Assembly: GCA_002083405.1 (NCBI GenBank) | Contig: LVWT01000028.1 | Coordinates: 1 to 43,276 of the forward strand | Direction of reading: 5' to 3' | Length of the DNA stretch: 43,276 nucleotides | Origin: Nitrospira sp. SG-bin2 | Lineage (GTDB): Bacteria > Nitrospirota > Nitrospiria > Nitrospirales > Nitrospiraceae | Shown: positions 39,525-43,276 of the stretch, one piece after another | Layout of the letters: each line of letters starts with the position of its first letter | How positions within the stretch are numbered: the first letter of the stretch is position 1 | The notes under the pieces: model-generated | What the model saw: only the letters and a program-made list of their open reading frames with translations | Told to the model about the DNA's origin: nothing | Databases searched by the model: none | Translations under genes and position numbers: made by a program

Positions 39525-40931
39525 TCATTTTTTTCTAACGAGGAGGCGTAGCGGCGTTCCGGTAAACCCGTAGGCCTCACGGAGCTGGTTTTCGAGATAC
39601 CGCAGATACGACGGCGTGATGTTTTCCGGATGGCCCACGAATAAAGCGAAGGCCGGCGGTTTCGTAGTAACCTGGGTGACAAACGCGGATTTCGTCACTT
39701 TCGCCGGTTTGCCTTTGCGGACCGGCAATGGATGGACCAACAGAATGTTTTGCAGCCAGGTATTCAAGGTGCCCGTGGAGATTCGCTTGGTAAACATCGC
39801 GTACACCTCGTCTATTTGGGCGAATACCGTACGGGCGGACTCCGATTTGAGCGCCGAGCCGTAGAGTACCGGAGCCCAAGTCAGGAAGGGGAAGCGGCGG
39901 TGGAGCTCAAGTTCGTAGTTCTTCCTGGCCTCGGCATCGCCCACACGAAGGTCCCACTTGTTGATCCAGAGAATACAGGCGCGCCCTTGCTTGAGGATGG
40001 CCCCCGCGATTTTCGTGTCTTGCTCCGTGACGCCTTCCTCTCCATCCAGCACGAGCACGGCCACATCGGAGCGGCCGATGGCGCGGAGCGAGCGCAGGAC
40101 GCTCCAGCCTTCAATCCCGCGATCGATTTTCCCCCGCCGCCTGATGCCGGCCGTATCGGTGAACACGTACCGCTTCCCCGCGTGCGTCACAAGCGAGTCG
40201 ATGGGATCGCGTGTGGTGCCGGGAATGTCGCTCACGACCACCCGGTCTTCTCCCAACAGCGCGTTGATCATTGTGGATTTGCCGACATTGGGACGGCCCA
40301 CCACGGCAATGCGGGGCAGCTGCGACAGCTCATTGGTTCCATCGGCTGCAGGCAACAGCGGGTAGAGCGCATCCAGCAGCTCGGACACGCCGATACCATG
40401 CTCGGCGGAGACGGGATAGAGCTCGTCTACCCCCAGTTGATAAAAGTCGGCAATGAGCGGGTCGGACTTGGGAGTATCGATCTTGTTGATCGCCATAAAC
40501 ACCGGTTTGGTCACACCACGCAACAGCCGCACTACTTCATGATCAGAAGGCGTCAGGCCTGAACGGCCGTCGAGCAGGAAAATCAGGATGTCGGCTTCGG
40601 CGATGGCAATCTCGGACTGACGGCGAATCAATGCCAACATGCCGTCCGAGGCCGAGAGGTCGAGCCCTCCGGTATCGACCAGCCGAAACGTCCGTTGCCG
40701 ATAGGCCGCGTCTGCATAGTTGCGATCGCGTGTCACGCCGGGAACGTCATCGACGATGGCAGTCTTGACGCCGAGGATTTTGTTGAACAGTGTGGACTTT
40801 CCTACATTCGGCCGGCCGATGATGGCTACGAGGGGAGGTGAGAGGTGGGGAGTGAGGGGTGAGGTCTCAGTGGTGAGAGCTACCGGATGAGATGTCAGGG
40901 GCGAGGGTTTGGAAGATTTTCGGCGTGTCAT
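39525..40931 (-). CDS. der: Ribosome assembly GTPase Der (EngA)
   Basis: Der has two tandem GTPase domains and a KH-like domain and is needed for 50S subunit assembly. The 468-residue protein has GRPNVGKST twice (about 39-47 and 215-223), DTGG and DTAG switch elements, NKID and NKWD for guanine recognition. The KH-like part follows to YLRYLENQLREAYGF. Around 33 Ser/Thr/Pro-rich residues precede the first domain and are encoded by a repetitive purine-rich tract (40831-40880); they are not part of the family. No better internal start codon is visible. Confidence 0.96.
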   Translation of the reverse strand: MTRRKSSKPSPLTSHPVALTTETSPLTPHLSPPLVAIIGRPNVGKSTLFNKILGVKTAIVDDVPGVTRDRNYADAAYRQRTFRLVDTGGLDLSASDGMLALIRRQSEIAIAEADILIFLLDGRSGLTPSDHEVVRLLRGVTKPVFMAINKIDTPKSDPLIADFYQLGVDELYPVSAEHGIGVSELLDALYPLLPAADGTNELSQLPRIAVVGRPNVGKSTMINALLGEDRVVVSDIPGTTRDPIDSLVTHAGKRYVFTDTAGIRRRGKIDRGIEGWSVLRSLRAIGRSDVAVLVLDGEEGVTEQDTKIAGAILKQGRACILWINKWDLRVGDAEARKNYELELHRRFPFLTWAPVLYGSALKSESARTVFAQIDEVYAMFTKRISTGTLNTWLQNILLVHPLPVRKGKPAKVTKSAFVTQVTTKPPAFALFVGHPENITPSYLRYLENQLREAYGFTGTPLRLLVRKK

Positions 40932-41019
40932 TGGTCAACCGGCATGTGATAGAAAAATCGTCCCTGCTGCAAGTCGGGTATGATGACAGGAACCTAAGCC
41001 CACAAACAAGCGGTGCGCC

Positions 41020-41766
41020 ATGGTACACTCAGAAAATTATTTCATGAATAACGGATGCCCGATGGCGAATGGCGGCTTTTCGTGGGATCAGATCGACGAC
41101 GTGCTCCTCGATATGGACGGCACGTTGCTGGACCGGCATTTCGACAATTTCTTTTTTGAGGAGGAATTGCCGCGTCGGTATGCGTTGCTCCAGGGTCTGT
41201 CGTTTGACGAATCTCGCAGCCGCTTGATGGCCATGTATCGGTCGATGGAAGGCGAGTTGGCATGGACCGATCTTCACTACTGGAGTGAGCGAGTGGGTAT
41301 CGATGTCGTGGCCATGCACAAGGAGCTGGATCACATGATCGGGTTTCTGCCGGGAGCGGAGGAGTTCTTGCAGTACCTTCAGCGCCTGGGGAAGCGCGTC
41401 ACCATCATCACAAACGCGCATGAATCTGGCCTGTCGGTCAAAGCCGCCAAGACCGGGCTCGATCAGTACGTCGATCGCATTGTGGACGCATTCGAGATCG
41501 GCTATCTAAAGATGCGGCCCGAGTATTGGCCGAAGTGCCAGCGCTTGCTGGGGTTCGATCCCGCGCGATCACTTTTTATGGATGATGACGAGGGGTGCTT
41601 GGTGGCCGCGGAGCGATTCGGCGTGGCGCATCTCGTTCACAGCGCCAAGTCGAGTTCCCGGCTGCCGCCCGCGCCGCTTGCGCAATTCTTCTCGGTTGCT
41701 GGGTTCCGGCCGCTTCTCGATGGTCATCCCGTCATCCGACGAGAGTCGAAGCGCGAAGAGCCTTGA
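41020..41766 (+). CDS. HAD-superfamily hydrolase, GMP/IMP nucleotidase (YrfG)-like
   Basis: The protein of 248 residues has HAD motif I in DVLLDMDGTLLDRHFDNFFF, motif II in TIITNAHESG, a Lys in GYLKMRPEYW and motif IV LFMDDDEGCL. This wording (DxxDNxFF, HEQ/HES) resembles YrfG-type nucleotidases that dephosphorylate IMP and GMP. The substrate is inferred. Starts at 41020, 41044 and 41062 are possible; 41062 leaves the HAD core nearest the N terminus. It stands alone between der (divergent) and ftsH. Confidence 0.88.
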   Translation: MVHSENYFMNNGCPMANGGFSWDQIDDVLLDMDGTLLDRHFDNFFFEEELPRRYALLQGLSFDESRSRLMAMYRSMEGELAWTDLHYWSERVGIDVVAMHKELDHMIGFLPGAEEFLQYLQRLGKRVTIITNAHESGLSVKAAKTGLDQYVDRIVDAFEIGYLKMRPEYWPKCQRLLGFDPARSLFMDDDEGCLVAAERFGVAHLVHSAKSSSRLPPAPLAQFFSVAGFRPLLDGHPVIRRESKREEP

Positions 41767-41952
41767 TTTGGATCTGGTGATCGTTCGAACTGATTCCAGC
41801 AGGAGGTTGATTCCACGGCCTGCGAGAGGTTAGCTTGGTATCCGTGATCATTCCGACAAGATAGTATAGGATAGCACCCGGGTAGGTAGAAGAGAGGGGC
41901 TGGTATCGTACGGTCGAGCGAATACTCATTCTGAAAGGGCTGAGGGCAACGT
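41767..41952. other. Intergenic stretch upstream of ftsH
   Basis: No gene is visible. An A/T-richer patch around 41860-41875 has overlapping TATAGG and TAGTAT boxes that may hold the ftsH promoter, but no convincing -35 partner or heat-shock promoter was found. GAGGG lies shortly before the ftsH ATG. Confidence 0.3.
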
Positions 41953-43276
41953 ATGAGAAGCGTCAAGAGTTCCAGTGTGAAAAACCTGCTGTTTTGGTTG
42001 GTCGTGGGCCTGTTCCTCGTGCTGCTGTTCAATCTGTTCAGTGCGCCGCCACCGCCTCAGGAAGAGATGATCGTATTCAGTGATTTCATGGCGAAGCTCG
42101 ATAAGGGCGATTTGGAGAAGGTCGTTATCCAGGGCCACCATATTAGCGGACAGTTGAAGGATAAGACCCGGATCCGCACCTATTCGCCTGACGACCCTGC
42201 GATGGTAAAAGAGCTGCGGGAGAAGAATGTCCAGATTGAAGTGAAGCCGCCGGATGAGAGTCCCTGGTACATCACCTTGCTCGTGACGTTGGGTCCCTTT
42301 GTCCTCTTTCTCGGCATTTGGATTTTCTTCATGCGCCGGATGCAGGGCGGAGGCAATAGCGCGTTGTCCTTCGGGAAAAGTCGAGCGCGGATGCTGACGG
42401 AAGATCGCAAGAAGGTCACGTTTGCCGATGTGGCCGGCGTTGAGGAAGCGAAGGAAGAGGTTCTGGAGGTCGTAGAGTTCCTGAAGGATCCCGGAAAGTT
42501 CCGGAAGCTTGGAGGCAGGATTCCCAAAGGCGTGCTGGTGGTGGGTCCTCCGGGAACGGGTAAAACATTGCTGGCCAAGGCGGTGGCCGGCGAAGCGGGC
42601 GTGCCATTTTTCAGCATCAGCGGGTCTGATTTCGTGGAAATGTTTGTGGGAGTCGGGGCGTCGCGTGTCCGGGATTTGTTCGAACAGGGGAAAAAGCACG
42701 CGCCCTGCATCATCTTTATCGATGAAATCGATGCGGTTGGCCGGCTGCGAGGGGCAGGGCTCGGAGGCGGTCATGATGAACGGGAGCAGACTCTCAATCA
42801 GTTGCTCGTCGAAATGGACGGGTTTGAGACGAACGAGGGCGTCATTCTCGTTGCGGCGACCAATCGCCCTGATGTGCTTGATCCGGCATTATTGCGCCCT
42901 GGACGGTTTGATCGCCAAGTTGTGGTGGATCGCCCCGATATCCGTGGACGAACAGAAATTCTCAAGGTCCATACGAAGCGCGTGCCGGTCGGGGACAATG
43001 TAAAACTGGAACAGATTGCGCGAGGCACCCCGGGATTTGCAGGCGCCGACTTAGAAAACTTGGTGAATGAGGCCGCATTGTGGGCGGCGCGCCAGAACAA
43101 GAAGCAAGTAGAGATGTCGGATTTTGAGATGGCGAAGGACAAGATTCTGATGGGCGCGGAACGGAAGAGCATGATGCTCACCGATGAGGAAAAGAGGGTT
43201 ACGGCCTATCACGAGGCGGGCCATGCATTGATGGCGAAATTACTGCCGGGCACGGACCCTGTGCATAAAGTGACGA
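41953..43276 (+). CDS. ftsH: ATP-dependent zinc metalloprotease FtsH (partial, 3' end beyond window)
   Basis: FtsH is a hexameric membrane AAA+ protease that removes damaged membrane proteins and regulators. The visible 441 residues hold an N-terminal membrane helix (about 12-30), a periplasmic domain, a second helix (about 107-126), the AAA domain with Walker A GPPGTGKT (198-205), Walker B IIFIDEIDAVG, the second region of homology ATNRPDVLDPALLRPGRFDR, and the zinc site HEAGH (420-424). The protease domain continues off the window. Confidence 0.97.
   Translation, partial: MRSVKSSSVKNLLFWLVVGLFLVLLFNLFSAPPPPQEEMIVFSDFMAKLDKGDLEKVVIQGHHISGQLKDKTRIRTYSPDDPAMVKELREKNVQIEVKPPDESPWYITLLVTLGPFVLFLGIWIFFMRRMQGGGNSALSFGKSRARMLTEDRKKVTFADVAGVEEAKEEVLEVVEFLKDPGKFRKLGGRIPKGVLVVGPPGTGKTLLAKAVAGEAGVPFFSISGSDFVEMFVGVGASRVRDLFEQGKKHAPCIIFIDEIDAVGRLRGAGLGGGHDEREQTLNQLLVEMDGFETNEGVILVAATNRPDVLDPALLRPGRFDRQVVVDRPDIRGRTEILKVHTKRVPVGDNVKLEQIARGTPGFAGADLENLVNEAALWAARQNKKQVEMSDFEMAKDKILMGAERKSMMLTDEEKRVTAYHEAGHALMAKLLPGTDPVHKVT

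Noticed and set aside
39359..39682. Upstream extension of the two-repeat protein
   Set aside because: It crosses the der terminator and overlaps der. The signal peptide starting at 39358 marks the true N terminus.
39732..40562. 276-codon plus-strand frame
   Set aside because: Antisense to der; no domain pattern.
1..43276. CRISPR array, tRNA or rRNA genes, prophage or integrase genes
   Set aside because: No regular direct repeats, no tRNA cloverleaf pattern that I could recognise, and no phage genes. A tRNA scan would be needed to exclude a missed tRNA.

Overview
The window looks like a chromosomal stretch from a Nitrospira-type bacterium (phylum Nitrospirota). This is inferred from the high-GC base composition, the protein style, and the mix of genes (CBS/PilZ protein, orphan LarE, split atp cluster, ZapB/ZapA-RNase Y-YmdB-XseAB-TlyA run, small bS22-like ribosomal protein). 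No rRNA or marker that fixes the taxon is present. Almost the whole window is core housekeeping DNA. The only mobile DNA is the end of an IS5-family element at the left edge.

Layout. 1-355: IS5-family element end with a transposase gene running off the window. 641-2409: purE-purK (purine synthesis, overlapping start/stop). 2389-6007 (minus): rhomboid protease, DHH phosphoesterase, LOG-family protein and a CBS+PilZ regulator. 6152-9461 (plus): a MNIO (DUF692) enzyme apparently fused to its partner domain, translationally coupled to a tRNA-dihydrouridine synthase and a Maf pyrophosphatase. 9551-12430: an exported unknown, an MsbA-like ABC exporter, a DUF6812-like protein and a 31-residue bS22/mS38-like ribosomal protein. 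12581-17840: lipoprotein, nadB, a small lytic transglycosylase overlapping nadB antisense, and an aminotransferase/pabB pair for folate precursor synthesis. 18015-20003: the Fo half of ATP synthase (atpZ/I, atpB, atpE, atpF) without the F1 genes. 20027-24772 (minus): larE, two M16 peptidases (one lacking the zinc motif) and rlmN. 24901-33324 (plus): TPR lytic transglycosylase, zapB-zapA, a 557-bp gap, rny-ymdB-xseA-xseB-tlyA. 33367-34293: a sugar-nucleotide epimerase. 34351-40931 (minus): rhodanese, aat, an exported orphan, anti-sigma/ECF sigma pair, a two-repeat exported protein and der. 41020-43276: a HAD hydrolase and the start of ftsH.

Most groups are compact runs with overlapping or near-overlapping genes. 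Candidate sigma70-type promoters can be read in the few real gaps, and many have an 18-bp spacer. Several place the -10 box only 6-9 bases before the start codon, which implies leaderless mRNAs. The observations most worth following are the MNIO-partner fusion with an operator-like palindrome around its -35 box, the bS22-like micro-gene, the leaderless promoter geometry (including the ECF sigma gene), and the non-coding zapA-rny gap, a position where 6S RNA occurs in other bacteria.
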